A stretch of DNA of 64,000 nt, taken from contig NZ_AP022575.1 of assembly GCF_010730055.1 (NCBI RefSeq), positions 496,001 to 560,000 on the forward strand, written 5' to 3'. The notes below the pieces were generated by a model. It saw nothing but the letters and a program-made list of their open reading frames with translations, did not search any database and was not told the origin of the DNA. Shown here piece after piece: positions 35,356 through 45,524 of this stretch (its first letter is position 1; the number at the start of each line of letters is the position of its first letter). The stretch comes from Mycobacterium shinjukuense (GTDB lineage: Bacteria > Actinomycetota > Actinomycetes > Mycobacteriales > Mycobacteriaceae). Made by a program: the position numbers and the translations under genes.

Positions 35356-36507
35356 ATGCGATTCCTGCACACCGCGGATTGGCAGCTGGGCATGACCCGT
35401 CACTTCCTTGCCGGCGACGCCCAGCCACGCTATTCGGCGGCCCGCCGCGACGCGGTGGCCGGGCTCGGCGCGCTGGCCGCCGAGGTGAACGCCGAATTCG
35501 TGGTGGTCGCCGGTGACGTCTTCGAACACAATCAGATCGCCCCACGGGTCATCGGTCAGTCCTTGGAGGCCATGCGCGCCATCGGCATTCCGGTTTACCT
35601 GCTGCCGGGCAATCACGATCCACTGGACGCGTCCTCGGTGTACACCGGCGCGCTGTTCACCGCCGAACGCCCAGACAACGTCGTCGTGCTCGACCGAGCC
35701 GGTGTCCATGAGGTCCGGCCCGGGGTGGAGATCGTCGCGGCGCCGTGGCGGTCCAAGGCGCCCACCACCGACCTGGTCGCCGAGGTCCTGGACGGCCTGC
35801 CGCCGGCCGACGTCAGCCGCGTGCTCGTCGCCCATGGCGGCGTCGACGTGCTGGATCCCGACCGTGACAAACCCTCGCTGATTCGGCTCGCCGAGCTCGA
35901 TGACGCGATATCCCGCGGGACGATTCACTATGCGGCCCTCGGCGATCGGCATTCGCTCACCCAGGTCGGCGGCAGCGGCCGGGTGTGGTACGCCGGATCA
36001 CCGGAGGTCACCAACTTCGACGATGTCGAGGCCGACCCCGGTCATGTGCTGGTCGTCGACGTCGACGAAAGCGATCCGCAACGCCACGTCGCGGTCGAAG
36101 CCCGGCAGGTCGGCCGGTGGCGGTTCGTCACGCTGCATCACCAGGTGGACAGTAACCGTGAAATCGCCGACCTGGACCTCAATTTGGATCAGCTGCGAGA
36201 CAAGGACCGCACCGTCGTGCGGCTGGCACTGACCGGTTCGCTGACGGTCACCGACCGGGCGGCACTGGATGCCTGTCTGGACAAATATGCGCGGTTGTTC
36301 GCCTGGCTGGGCCTGTGGGAGCGGCACACCGACCTGGCAGTGATACCCGCGGATGGCGAGTTCAGCGACCTCGGCATCGGGGGGTTCGCGGCGGCGGCCG
36401 TCGACGAACTCGTCGCCACGGCGCGCGCGGGCGACGACGAGTCTGCGGCCGACGCTCAAGCGGCGCTGGCGCTGTTGCTTAGGCTCACCAACCGGGGTGC
36501 GGCATGA
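35356..36507 (+). CDS. SbcD-like metallophosphoesterase nuclease (Rv1277 orthologue)
   Basis: DNA repair exonuclease subunit family (Mre11/SbcD) of 383 residues. The metal-binding motifs are in order: LHTADWQ (Asp8), VVAGDVFEHN, LLPGNHDPLD, VLVAHGG and a last GDRHS. It overlaps the next gene by four bases (ATGA), and that gene encodes the SbcC/Rad50-type partner. AGGAGAGACGGA precedes the start. Confidence 0.9.
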   Translation: MRFLHTADWQLGMTRHFLAGDAQPRYSAARRDAVAGLGALAAEVNAEFVVVAGDVFEHNQIAPRVIGQSLEAMRAIGIPVYLLPGNHDPLDASSVYTGALFTAERPDNVVVLDRAGVHEVRPGVEIVAAPWRSKAPTTDLVAEVLDGLPPADVSRVLVAHGGVDVLDPDRDKPSLIRLAELDDAISRGTIHYAALGDRHSLTQVGGSGRVWYAGSPEVTNFDDVEADPGHVLVVDVDESDPQRHVAVEARQVGRWRFVTLHHQVDSNREIADLDLNLDQLRDKDRTVVRLALTGSLTVTDRAALDACLDKYARLFAWLGLWERHTDLAVIPADGEFSDLGIGGFAAAAVDELVATARAGDDESAADAQAALALLLRLTNRGAA

Positions 36508-39131
36508 AGCTACACCGGCTGGTGTTGACGAATTACCGCGGTGTCGCCCACCGGGAGATCGAGTTCCCCGACCGTGGCGTCGTGGTGGTGTGCGGCGCCA
36601 ACGAGATCGGCAAAACCTCGATGGTCGAGGCATTGGACCTTCTGCTGGAGTTCAAGGACCGCTCCACAAAGAAGGAAGTCAGGCAGGTCAAGCCGACGCA
36701 CGCCGACGTCGGCTCCGAGGTCACTGCCGAGATCAGCAGCGGCCCTTATCGTTTCGTTTACCGCAAGCGATTTCACAAGAAACCTGAGACGCAGTTGACC
36801 GTGTTGGCGCCGCGCCGCGAACAGCTGACCGGCGACGAAGCGCACGAACGGGTCCGCGCGATGCTGGCCGAGACGGTGGACACCGAGCTGTGGCGTGCCC
36901 AGCGGGTGGTGCAGGCCGCCTCGACCGAGGCGGTGGATCTGTCCGGCTGCGATGCGTTGTCGCGCGCGCTCGATGTCGCCGCCGGCGACGATGCCGCGTT
37001 GTCGGGCACCGAGCCGGTGCTCATCGAGCGAATCGACGCCGAGCACGCCCGCTACTTCACGCCCACCGGGCGTCCGACCGGGGAGTGGGCCGCCGCGATC
37101 TCCCGGCTGGCCGATGCCGAGGCCGCGGTCGCGAGGTGCGCGGCGGCCATGGCCGAGGTCGACGACCGGGTCCGGCGGCACGCCGAACTGACACAGCGGG
37201 CGGCCGAGCTGGCCGAGCAACGGCTTGCGGCGGGCCCTCGGCTGCGGGCCGCGCAGGCCGCCGCCGACGCGCTCGCCGCCCTCACGGCCCAACTGCGCGA
37301 AGCCGAACTGGTCGCCGCGGCCGCGGCCGCGACCAGTGCCACGGCCGCCGCCTCGCACACCGGACGGCTGGGGTTGGTCGCCGAGGTCGCCACTCGCACG
37401 GCCGCTGTCGCCGAACTGGAGGCCGAAGCCCACGAGGCGGCCGGCCAGCAGGTGGTGGCGACCGCGGACGCCGAGGCCGCCGAGGCCGCGGCCGAGCGGG
37501 CCGCCGAAGCCGTGACGGCCGCCCAACGACGTGCCGAGTTCGCCCGGCGCGCCCTCGACCGGATCGCCGAGCGGGTGGAGGCGGACCGATTGCGTGCCCT
37601 GCTGACCAAGATCGACGATATCCAGCGTGACCGTGACCGGGTCTGCGCGGAGCTGTCCGCCATCGCCCTGACCGAGGAGCTGCTGCGTCGCATCGAGAAC
37701 GCCGTGGCCGCTGTCGATCGCAGCGGTGGGCAGCTGGCATTGCTCTCGGCCGTCGTGGAATTCACCGCCGCGGCCGACATCGAGCTCGCCGTCGGTGACC
37801 AGCGGGTCTCGCTGGCCGCGGGCCAACGCTGGTCGCTCACCGCCACCGGCCCCACCGAGCTGGAGGTTCCCGGCGTGCTGACCGCGCGGGTCACCCCGGG
37901 TGCGACCGCGCTCGACATTCGGGCCGAGTATGTTGCCGCACAACAAGAACTCGCCGCCGCGCTGGCCGCCGGTGAGGTTGCCGACGTGGCCGCGGCACGA
38001 TCCGCCGACCAGCGGCGGCGCGACCTGCAGGGCCGCCGCGACCGGCTGACCGCAACGCTGGCCGGCCTGCGCGGCGACGACGACGTGGACCAGCTCCGCG
38101 CGAGGCTGGCACGGCTGCACGCCGCTCAACCGGCGGCACCCGAGCCGTTCGAGACGGACTCGGCCGCCGCACGCGCCGAACTGGACGCGGCCGAGGCGGC
38201 TTGTGTGGCCGCGCAGGCGGAGTACGAGAGCCGGCGCCGCAGCGCGGCCGACGCCAGCCGTCGGCTCGCCGAGACATGCACGCGGGTAACGGTTTTGCAG
38301 AACAACGTGGCGGCCCAGCGCGCCGAGCTCGACGCGGTTACCGCCCGGCTGGCCCAGCAACGGGCGGCGGTCAGCGACGACGACCTGGCCGCCGCGGCAG
38401 CGGGGGAGTTGCGCGCCCTGCAGAACGCCGATCGGCGAGTGGCCGAACTGGCCGACGCCCTGGCCGCCACCGCGCCCGACGCGGTGGCGGCCGAACTGGC
38501 CGAGGCCACCGAATGGTCGGAAACGCTGCGCCGACGCCACGACGACACCGTCCACGAATTGCGCGAGGTCAGCATCGAGCTGTCGGTGTTCGGCAGCGAG
38601 GGTCGCAAGGGCAAGCTCGACGCCGCCCGGACCGAGCTCGAGCACGCCGCCAGCGAACATACCCGGGTCCGGCGCCGGGCCCGGGCGGCGCAGTTGCTGC
38701 GGTCGGTGATGACACGGCACCGCGATGCCACCCGGTTGCGCTATGTCGAGCCCTACCGTGCCGAACTACAGCGGCTCGGCCGGCCGGTGTTTGGGCCCAC
38801 CTTCGAGGTCGACGTCGACAGCGACCTGCGGATCCGCAGCCGCACGCTGGATAACGCCACGGTGCCCTATGAATCCTTGTCGGGCGGGGCCAAGGAGCAG
38901 CTCGGCATGCTGGCGCGGTTTGCCGGCGCGGCCCTGGTCGCCAAGGAGGACACCGTGCCGGTGGTGGTCGACGACGCGCTGGGGTTCACCGATCCGAACC
39001 GGCTGGCCAGGATGGGCGAGGTGTTCGACGCCGTGGGCGCCCACGCGCAGGTGATCGTGCTGACCTGTAGCCCCGACCGCTACGACGGGGTCACGGGCGC
39101 GCACCGCATCGATCTCGACGTCATACACTGA
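36504..39131 (+). CDS. SbcC/Rad50-like AAA ATPase with coiled coil (Rv1278 orthologue)
   Basis: SMC-type ATPase of 875 residues. Walker A is CGANEIGKTSMVEAL near residue 32. A long Ala/Glu/Arg-rich coiled coil occupies about 180-740, interrupted by a small globular stretch near 400-480. The C-terminal lobe has the signature SLSGGAKEQLGML and Walker B TVPVVVDDALGFTD. With the preceding nuclease it should form an Mre11-Rad50-like complex; this pair is shorter than canonical SbcCD. It is translationally coupled to its partner. Confidence 0.9.
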   Translation: MKLHRLVLTNYRGVAHREIEFPDRGVVVVCGANEIGKTSMVEALDLLLEFKDRSTKKEVRQVKPTHADVGSEVTAEISSGPYRFVYRKRFHKKPETQLTVLAPRREQLTGDEAHERVRAMLAETVDTELWRAQRVVQAASTEAVDLSGCDALSRALDVAAGDDAALSGTEPVLIERIDAEHARYFTPTGRPTGEWAAAISRLADAEAAVARCAAAMAEVDDRVRRHAELTQRAAELAEQRLAAGPRLRAAQAAADALAALTAQLREAELVAAAAAATSATAAASHTGRLGLVAEVATRTAAVAELEAEAHEAAGQQVVATADAEAAEAAAERAAEAVTAAQRRAEFARRALDRIAERVEADRLRALLTKIDDIQRDRDRVCAELSAIALTEELLRRIENAVAAVDRSGGQLALLSAVVEFTAAADIELAVGDQRVSLAAGQRWSLTATGPTELEVPGVLTARVTPGATALDIRAEYVAAQQELAAALAAGEVADVAAARSADQRRRDLQGRRDRLTATLAGLRGDDDVDQLRARLARLHAAQPAAPEPFETDSAAARAELDAAEAACVAAQAEYESRRRSAADASRRLAETCTRVTVLQNNVAAQRAELDAVTARLAQQRAAVSDDDLAAAAAGELRALQNADRRVAELADALAATAPDAVAAELAEATEWSETLRRRHDDTVHELREVSIELSVFGSEGRKGKLDAARTELEHAASEHTRVRRRARAAQLLRSVMTRHRDATRLRYVEPYRAELQRLGRPVFGPTFEVDVDSDLRIRSRTLDNATVPYESLSGGAKEQLGMLARFAGAALVAKEDTVPVVVDDALGFTDPNRLARMGEVFDAVGAHAQVIVLTCSPDRYDGVTGAHRIDLDVIH

Positions 39132-39148
39132 GCCCGAAACGGGGATGC

Positions 39149-40738
39149 ATGATGGACATTCAGCGCGACTACGTGGTCGTCGGGACCGGCTCAGCCGGGG
39201 CGGTCCTCGCCAATCGGCTCAGCGCTGACCCGGCGACCTCGGTGCTGGCCCTGGAAGCCGGGCCGCGCGACACGAACAAATTCATCTCCATCCCGGCCGC
39301 CTTTTCCAAGCTGTTCCGCAGCGAAATCGACTGGGATTACCTGACCGAACCGCAGCCAGCGCTGGGCGGACGCGAGATCTATTGGCCCCGTGGCAAGGTG
39401 CTCGGAGGCTCCTCGTCGATGAACGCGATGATGTGGGTCCGCGGATTTGGCGCCGACTACGACGAGTGGGCCTCCCGAGCCGGTCCCGGGTGGTGCTACG
39501 CCGAGGCGCTCGGTTACTTCCGCCGCATCGAGAACGTCACCGCCGCCTGGCACTTCGTCAGCGGCGATAACAGTGGGGTGAGTGGCCCGGTGCGCATTTC
39601 CCGTCAGCGCAGCCCCAGCCGCTTGACCGCCGCCTGGCTGGCGGCCACACGCGAGTGTGGATTCGCCTCGGTGCAACCGAATTCCGCTGTCCCGGAAGGC
39701 TTCTGCGAGACCGTGGTAACCCAGCGGCGAGGAGCCCGGTGCAGTGCCGCCGACGCCTATCTGAAACCGGCAATGCGGCGCACCAACCTCACCGTGCTCA
39801 CCGGCGCGACCGCGACCCGCATCGTCATCGACCGGAACCGGGCGGTCGGCGTGGAATACCGGTGCGCCGGCCAAACCGCCGTCGCCTATGCCCGGCGCGA
39901 GGTGGTGCTCTGCGGCGGCGCCGTCAACAGCCCGCAGCTGCTGATGCTCTCCGGCGTCGGTGATCGCGACCAGCTCGGCGAGCACGGCATCGACACCGTC
40001 TACCACGCGCCGGAAGTAGGGCAAAACCTGCTCGACCATCTGGTCACCCCGCTCGGCTTCGACGTCGAAGACGGCAGCTTGTTCGCCGCCGAGAAGCCCA
40101 AGCAGTTGGTCAACTATCTGCTGCGCCGCCGCGGCATGCTCACCTCCAATGTTGGCGAGGCATACGGATTCGTCCGCAGCAGACCGGAACTCGAGCTGCC
40201 CGACCTCGAGCTGATCTTTGCCCCGGCGCCGTTCTATGACGAGGCGCTGGTGGGGCCGTCCTGTCACGGCGTGGTGTTCGGGCCGATCCTGGTCGCTCCG
40301 CACAGCCGCGGCCAGATCACACTGCGGTCGGCCGACCCACATGCCAAGCCGGTGATCCAACCGCGTTACCTGTCCGACCCCGCCGGCGTGGACCGTGCCG
40401 CGATGATGGCGGGCCTTCGGATGTGCGCCCGGATCGCCCAGGCCCCCGCGCTCAAAGGCCTGCTCGGGTCCATCGCGCGGCCGCGTCAGTGCGCCGAGTT
40501 GGACGAGGCCACCCTGGAGTTGGCGCTCAACACGTGCTCGCACACCCTGTATCACCCGATGGGCACCTGCCGGATGGGCAGTGACCCAGCCAGCGTGGTG
40601 GATCCGGCGCTGCGGGTTCGCGGTGTCGACCGGCTCAGGGTCGCCGACGCCTCGGTGATCCCCAGCACGATTCGTGGCCACACCCATGCGCCGTCGGTGC
40701 TGATCGGGGAGAAGGCCGCCGACCTGATCCGCGGCTGA
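39149..40738 (+). CDS. GMC-family FAD oxidoreductase (Rv1279 orthologue)
   Basis: Flavoenzyme of the choline dehydrogenase/glucose oxidase family, about 529 residues. It has the N-terminal FAD motif VVGTGSAGAVLANRL, the GMC signatures GKVLGGSSSMNAMMWVRG (near 85) and GAVNSPQLLMLSG (near 255), and the C-terminal catalytic block SHTLYHPMGTCRMG. Two ATGs lie in tandem at 39149 and 39152; the second gives MDIQRDY, like M. tuberculosis. It follows the SbcC-like gene by 17 bases. Its substrate is unknown, although the family oxidises alcohols. Confidence 0.9.
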   Translation: MMDIQRDYVVVGTGSAGAVLANRLSADPATSVLALEAGPRDTNKFISIPAAFSKLFRSEIDWDYLTEPQPALGGREIYWPRGKVLGGSSSMNAMMWVRGFGADYDEWASRAGPGWCYAEALGYFRRIENVTAAWHFVSGDNSGVSGPVRISRQRSPSRLTAAWLAATRECGFASVQPNSAVPEGFCETVVTQRRGARCSAADAYLKPAMRRTNLTVLTGATATRIVIDRNRAVGVEYRCAGQTAVAYARREVVLCGGAVNSPQLLMLSGVGDRDQLGEHGIDTVYHAPEVGQNLLDHLVTPLGFDVEDGSLFAAEKPKQLVNYLLRRRGMLTSNVGEAYGFVRSRPELELPDLELIFAPAPFYDEALVGPSCHGVVFGPILVAPHSRGQITLRSADPHAKPVIQPRYLSDPAGVDRAAMMAGLRMCARIAQAPALKGLLGSIARPRQCAELDEATLELALNTCSHTLYHPMGTCRMGSDPASVVDPALRVRGVDRLRVADASVIPSTIRGHTHAPSVLIGEKAADLIRG

Positions 40739-40740
40739 CC

Positions 40741-42005
40741 ATGAACGCGAAACGGCGCCGGGTCCACGACAAACTGGCGGCGCTGCCCGGCGTGCGGCCG
40801 GTGCGTCGGCCGATGTCGCCGGGGGACACCACAGAGTTCGACCTGTACTACGTACGCACCGGCCGCATGTCCGCACATCCGCTGGTGATCATCCCCGGTG
40901 GCCCCGGAGTGGCGTCCGTGCGGATGTACCAAGGGTTACGGAGGCGCGCCGCCGCCGCGGGTCTGGACGTCATCATGATCGAGCACCGGGGCGTCGGGAT
41001 GTCGCGTCACGACGCCTTCGGCGCCGTCCTGCCGCCCCCGCGCTCACGGTCACTCAGGTGGTCGACGATGTGGCCGCGGTGCTCGACGACGCTCGCGTCG
41101 GGTCCGCCGTCGTCTATGGCACGTCGTACGGCAGCTATGTTGCGGCGGGGGTGGGCGTGCGCCATCCGGGCCGGGTGCGGGCGATGATCCTCGATTCACC
41201 GGTGCTGTCCCACCACGACATTGCACTGATCCGCGACGCCATTCGCCGGCTGCTGCTGATGGGTGAGCGTCCAAAGACCACGGCCCTGGCGGCAAAGGTG
41301 CGCCGGCTCGTCGACGCCGGGGTGATGACCGCCTCGGCGGGGCAGGTCGCCGCGACCGTGTATGGCCACTGCGGGCCCGCGGTGCTCGACCGTCAGCTCG
41401 ATCTGTTGCATGCCGGACGAACGATGCTGTGGCGCTAGCTGTTTCGACTGGCGAACACAGCGGACCGTAAGGTTCCGTATCGCTACGAAGTGGATCTGGT
41501 GGCTCGCATCGCTTGCCGGGAACTCGACTATGCGGCCGAGCCCGACGGCCTGCCGCTGGACCCTGCCGTCGCGATACGTGAAATTCTCGCCGATACCGTG
41601 GCTTTCGAGGCCGAGCCCTATGACTTGTGGTCCGAGATGCCGAGATTCGGCTGGCCGACGGTGGTGGTTTCCGGTGGCCGCGATCTCGTCACGCCGCCGG
41701 CGGTGGCGCAGCGGGCGGTGTCGCTGCTGCCGAATGCCGTGCTGGTGACGCTCCCGATGATGGGGCACAGCGCGTTGGACTCTCGTGAGCCCGCCGCCCT
41801 GGACATCGCCGCTGGGGCGGTGCGGCGTGGCGAATTTGGCGGGCTTGCCGCCCGGGCGCACAGATTGGACGCGCTGGCGCCGCGTGCGCCACTGCGCTTG
41901 CTGTGGAAGGCCGTCGCGGTGGCGGCCGGGGCCGAGGGCGCGCTGCCGGCGATACCCAAGCCGCTGCGCCACGTTCAGCTCCGGATAAACCCGATGGCGG
42001 TGTAG
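40741..42005 (+). pseudogene. Alpha/beta hydrolase (proline iminopeptidase-like), inactivated
   Basis: The pieces together make a normal hydrolase: IIPGGPGVAS (oxyanion region), EHRGVGMSRHD, nucleophile VVYGTSYGSY, Asp in VSGGRDLVTPP and His in MMGHSALDS. Two lesions break it. One C is missing from the run at 41035-41039, which shifts the frame, and a TAG stop occurs in frame at 41436-41438. The 3' end overlaps the end of oppA on the other strand by 31 bases. There is no counterpart between Rv1279 and Rv1280c in M. tuberculosis as I recall it. It starts two bases after the GMC gene and was probably cotranscribed. Confidence 0.85.
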
Positions 42006-43666
42006 TCCAGATCGGCCAGGCCGCGCGCACCGAAATTGGCCAGCGTGCTGCGAACCGCGACGGTGCCTGGAGATTGGGTCAGCGTCAGGCTGAATCCTTC
42101 GGCCCAGATGAGCTTGTCGACCTCGTTGGCCAACACGCGGGCCTTGCCGGGATCGAGTTCTTCGAGCGTCTGCTGGATGGCGGCGTCGATCTGGGGGCTG
42201 CCGATCTTGCCGAAGTTGCTCTCGCCGTCGGAGGCGTAAATCTGGGTGAGCGCCGACAGCGGAAACGCGTCGCCGACCCAGCCGAACAGCGCGATATCGA
42301 AGGCTCCGACGTTGATGTAGTTGCTGAAAAAGCCACTGCCGGACCTGGATTGCAGTTCAAGCTGGACACCGACCTGCGCGAGGCTGTGCTGCGCGATCTG
42401 CGCGAATTGCCTGCTGCCCTGCGCGTCGTAGAACAACATCCGCACGACCAGCCGGCGGCCGCCCTTCTCCCGGAATTTGCCGTTGAGCCTCCAGCCCAGG
42501 GCGTCCAGTTCCCGCTTCGCCCGGTCCGGGTCGTATGCGACGACGCCGCTGTTGTCCTGATAGCCCTCCTGCCCGGCGACGAAGATGTGGTTGTTCAACG
42601 GCGCCGGATCACTGGACAGCCCATACAGGGCCACCTTGGCGATGGTCCGCCGGTCGATTCCCCGGCAGACGGCCAGCCGCAGCGCCGTGTCGGCCAGGAT
42701 CGACCCCGGTGCGCCGTTGAAGGTGAAGTGGCTCCAGCTGGGGGCCGGCGCCCGCCGGATGGCGATGCCCCTGGTGCGCTCGGCGATGGTGAGCTGGTCC
42801 AGCGAGCCGATTCCGGTCGCGTCGATGGTCTTGTTCTGCAGCGCGGGCAGCCGCGCCGCGTCATCGAGTACCAGATAGGTGATGGTGTCCAGGCGCGGGC
42901 GGTTCCCCCACCATTTGGGGTTGCGGGTCAACGTGATTCGCTGCGTGGCCCGGTCCAGGGTGGACACGATGAACGGGCCGGCGGACGGGCCCGGCGCGTC
43001 CAGTTGGCCCTTGTTGAACACCTCCGGCGTCGCCGTCACGCTGGCGGGCAGCAGCATGCCGTTGCCGGCGAACATGCCGCGCCACTCGGCGTAGGGCTTG
43101 GCAAAGGTCACGATGGCTTGCCGGTCGTCGACACCCCGGGTGACCGAGGCGACGCGATCGGCGCCGTTGGGGGACGCGATCTCGAACCGCTTGTCCACGC
43201 CACTGGTGGCATGGATTTGGCTGGCGATGTCCCGCCACGTGATCGGCGTACCGTCGGACCAGACCGCCTTGGGATTGATGGTGTAGGTGATGATTTGTGG
43301 CGCGGTGCGGGTCAGTTCGACGCTGGTGAAGTAGTCGGTGTTGACCGTCGCGGAGCCGTCCGGCCCGATGACGAACGCGCTGGGCAGGGTGGCTTTCAGC
43401 ATCCCTGCTACCTCGGCCGAATTTCCGTCGATATGCAGGATGTTGAAGTTGGGTGGGAAATCGCTGAGCGATAGCCGTAGGTTGCCGCCGTCTTGCAGGG
43501 TAGCGGGGTCGCGCGGGTTGATATCGCTGGTGGTGCCCAATGTGGTGTTGCCGGCGGGTGCGGGAGTCAGCTGGCCGCCCGCCGAGCACCCGGATACCGC
43601 CACAGCGGAGACGAACACCACCGCCGCGACACGGCGGGCCCAGCGCTCCACGAGCCGGCTAGCCAC
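41975..43666 (-). CDS. oppA: Peptide-binding lipoprotein OppA (Rv1280c orthologue)
   Basis: Extracytoplasmic solute-binding protein of 563 residues (SBP_bac_5), the receptor of an oligopeptide importer. The signal peptide ends at lipobox AVSGC near residue 22. The family pattern is clear (NPKAVWSDGTPITWRDI, ADTALRLAVCRGIDRRTIA, YASDGESNFGKIGSPQIDA). GTG 43666 is chosen because it overlaps the oppD stop by eight bases and puts the signal peptide at the very start. It is the last gene of the oppBCDA operon. In M. tuberculosis this system imports peptides, including glutathione-like ones. Confidence 0.92.
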   Translation of the reverse strand: MASRLVERWARRVAAVVFVSAVAVSGCSAGGQLTPAPAGNTTLGTTSDINPRDPATLQDGGNLRLSLSDFPPNFNILHIDGNSAEVAGMLKATLPSAFVIGPDGSATVNTDYFTSVELTRTAPQIITYTINPKAVWSDGTPITWRDIASQIHATSGVDKRFEIASPNGADRVASVTRGVDDRQAIVTFAKPYAEWRGMFAGNGMLLPASVTATPEVFNKGQLDAPGPSAGPFIVSTLDRATQRITLTRNPKWWGNRPRLDTITYLVLDDAARLPALQNKTIDATGIGSLDQLTIAERTRGIAIRRAPAPSWSHFTFNGAPGSILADTALRLAVCRGIDRRTIAKVALYGLSSDPAPLNNHIFVAGQEGYQDNSGVVAYDPDRAKRELDALGWRLNGKFREKGGRRLVVRMLFYDAQGSRQFAQIAQHSLAQVGVQLELQSRSGSGFFSNYINVGAFDIALFGWVGDAFPLSALTQIYASDGESNFGKIGSPQIDAAIQQTLEELDPGKARVLANEVDKLIWAEGFSLTLTQSPGTVAVRSTLANFGARGLADLDYTAIGFIRS

Positions 43667-45524
43667 GATTGCTCCGATGGCCCTGCTGGCCACGATGGCC
43701 CGGCTCCGGTCGCGGCACCGCGCCCAGCAGTCGCTGGGTGTACTCGTGTTTCGGATTGCCGAACACCTCCTGACTGTCGCCCTGCTCGACAATGGCGCCT
43801 TTGAACATCACCGCAACCTGGTGGGCGAGGTGCCTGACCACCGAAAGATCGTGCGACACAAACAGATACGACAAACCGAAGCGATCCTGCAGGTCGAGCA
43901 ACAGGTTGATGATCCCCGCCTGGATCGAGACGTCCAGTGCCGACACCGGTTCGTCGAGGGCCAAGATCTTGGGCCGCAGCGCCAGCGCCCGCGCGATACC
44001 GATGCGCTGTTTCTGCCCACCGGAGAACTCGGCGGGGTAGCGACTGGCGTCGGCGCGGCGCAGTCCCACGATGTCCAGTAGCTCGGCGACCCGCGCGTGC
44101 GTGTCGTTTCTGCTGAAGCCGTTGGCTTGCAACGGTTCAGCAATCAGGTCGAAGACTGGCAGGCGAGGATCCAACGACGCCACCGGATCCTGAAAGACAA
44201 CCTGAATGTCGCGTCGCAACGCTCGCCGGCTCGACGGGGTCAGCGCAGCGACGTCGGCGCCCAGCACTTCGATCGAGCCCGATTGTGGCGCATCCAGTTC
44301 CAAGATCTCGTGTAACGTGGTCGACTTGCCCGAGCCGGATTCACCGACGATGCCCAGCGTGTGGCCCTGCCGCAGTTCGAAACTGACGCCGTCCACCGCA
44401 CGGACTTCACCGATGGCGCGGCGCAGCACCACGCCCTTGGTCAGCGGGTAGGTCTTGACCAGATCACGCACCCGTACGACGACCGGAGAGTCACCGGGTG
44501 CCGGCGCGCCGGCCTCGATGTTGACCCCGTAGATGTCGGCGGCGCTGCGCCCGGCGACTTCGCCGGTGCGGATGCAGGCCACCCGGTGATCGGCCGCCAC
44601 CTCGACCAATTCGGGTTCCGCCACCCGGCATTCATCGATCACCAGCGGGCAGCGCGGCGCGAACGGGCACCCCGGATCCAGGCCCGCCAGCGACGGGGGC
44701 GCCCCGGGAATGGGGACCAGCCGGGTGCCCTGCGCGGCATCCAACCGCGGAACCGAACCCAAAAGCCCAACGGTGTAGGGCATCTGGCGATCGTCGTAGA
44801 GGCTATCCACGGGGGCCGACTCGACGACCCGGCCGGCATACATCACCAGCGCCCGGTCGGCGAACTCGGCGACCACCCCGAGGTCGTGGGTGATGATCAA
44901 CACTCCGGCGCCGGTGACGTCGCGCGCCGTCTTGAGCACCTCGAGGATCTGCGCCTGCACGGTGACGTCCAGCGCGGTGGTGGGCTCGTCGCAGATCAAC
45001 AGGTCCGGATCGTTGGCGATCGCGATGGCGATCACCACCCGCTGGCGTTCTCCGCCGGAAAGTTCGTGCGGAAACGCGCGGGCGCGCCGCTGAGGTTGTG
45101 AGATCCCCACCAGGTCAAGCAATTCCACCGCACGCCGGCGGGCGGCCCGCTTGCCGACGCGGGGTTGGTGCACCTGGATCGCCTCGGCGATCTGGTCACC
45201 GACGGTGTAGACGGGGGTCAGCGCGGACATCGGATCCTGGAACACCGTGCCGATGGCCTTGCCACGAAACCGTGACATCGCGTCATCGGCGAGCCCCAGA
45301 AGTTCGGTGCCCCGCAGCCGTACCGAGCCGCTGACGGTGGCGTAGTCCGGCAGCAGGCCCACCACCGCCATCGCCGCAGCGGACTTGCCCGATCCGGATT
45401 CACCGACCATCGCCACCACTTCGCCGGGGTCGACGCGGTAGCTGATGCCGCAAACCGCGGTCACCGGATCGCCATCGGTTCCGAAGGTGACGGCCAGGTC
45501 GGCGACTTCCAGCAGCGGGCTCAT
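43659..45524 (-). CDS. oppD: Oligopeptide importer double ATPase OppD (Rv1281c orthologue)
   Basis: ATP-driving subunit of 621 residues with two ABC domains in one chain, replacing separate OppD and OppF. Domain 1: Walker A GESGSGKSAA near 39, signature LSGGERQR. Domain 2: Walker A GESGSGKSTT near 395, signature FSGGQKQR, Walker B ILALDEPVSALD. Between them is the Cys-rich oligo_HPY segment (CPFAPRCP, DECRVAEPE, VACIRTGE), which carries an Fe-S cluster in some homologues. ATG 45524 overlaps the oppC stop (ATGA). Confidence 0.93.
   Translation of the reverse strand: MSPLLEVADLAVTFGTDGDPVTAVCGISYRVDPGEVVAMVGESGSGKSAAAMAVVGLLPDYATVSGSVRLRGTELLGLADDAMSRFRGKAIGTVFQDPMSALTPVYTVGDQIAEAIQVHQPRVGKRAARRRAVELLDLVGISQPQRRARAFPHELSGGERQRVVIAIAIANDPDLLICDEPTTALDVTVQAQILEVLKTARDVTGAGVLIITHDLGVVAEFADRALVMYAGRVVESAPVDSLYDDRQMPYTVGLLGSVPRLDAAQGTRLVPIPGAPPSLAGLDPGCPFAPRCPLVIDECRVAEPELVEVAADHRVACIRTGEVAGRSAADIYGVNIEAGAPAPGDSPVVVRVRDLVKTYPLTKGVVLRRAIGEVRAVDGVSFELRQGHTLGIVGESGSGKSTTLHEILELDAPQSGSIEVLGADVAALTPSSRRALRRDIQVVFQDPVASLDPRLPVFDLIAEPLQANGFSRNDTHARVAELLDIVGLRRADASRYPAEFSGGQKQRIGIARALALRPKILALDEPVSALDVSIQAGIINLLLDLQDRFGLSYLFVSHDLSVVRHLAHQVAVMFKGAIVEQGDSQEVFGNPKHEYTQRLLGAVPRPEPGHRGQQGHRSNRG

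Noticed and set aside
36510..38720. Minus-strand open frame of 736 residues
   Set aside because: Its Gly/Arg/Leu composition mirrors the SbcC-like gene on the other strand; no motif or plausible start.
41903..43474. Plus-strand open frame of 523 residues
   Set aside because: It lies antisense to oppA, which has a full set of family motifs; the plus frame has none.
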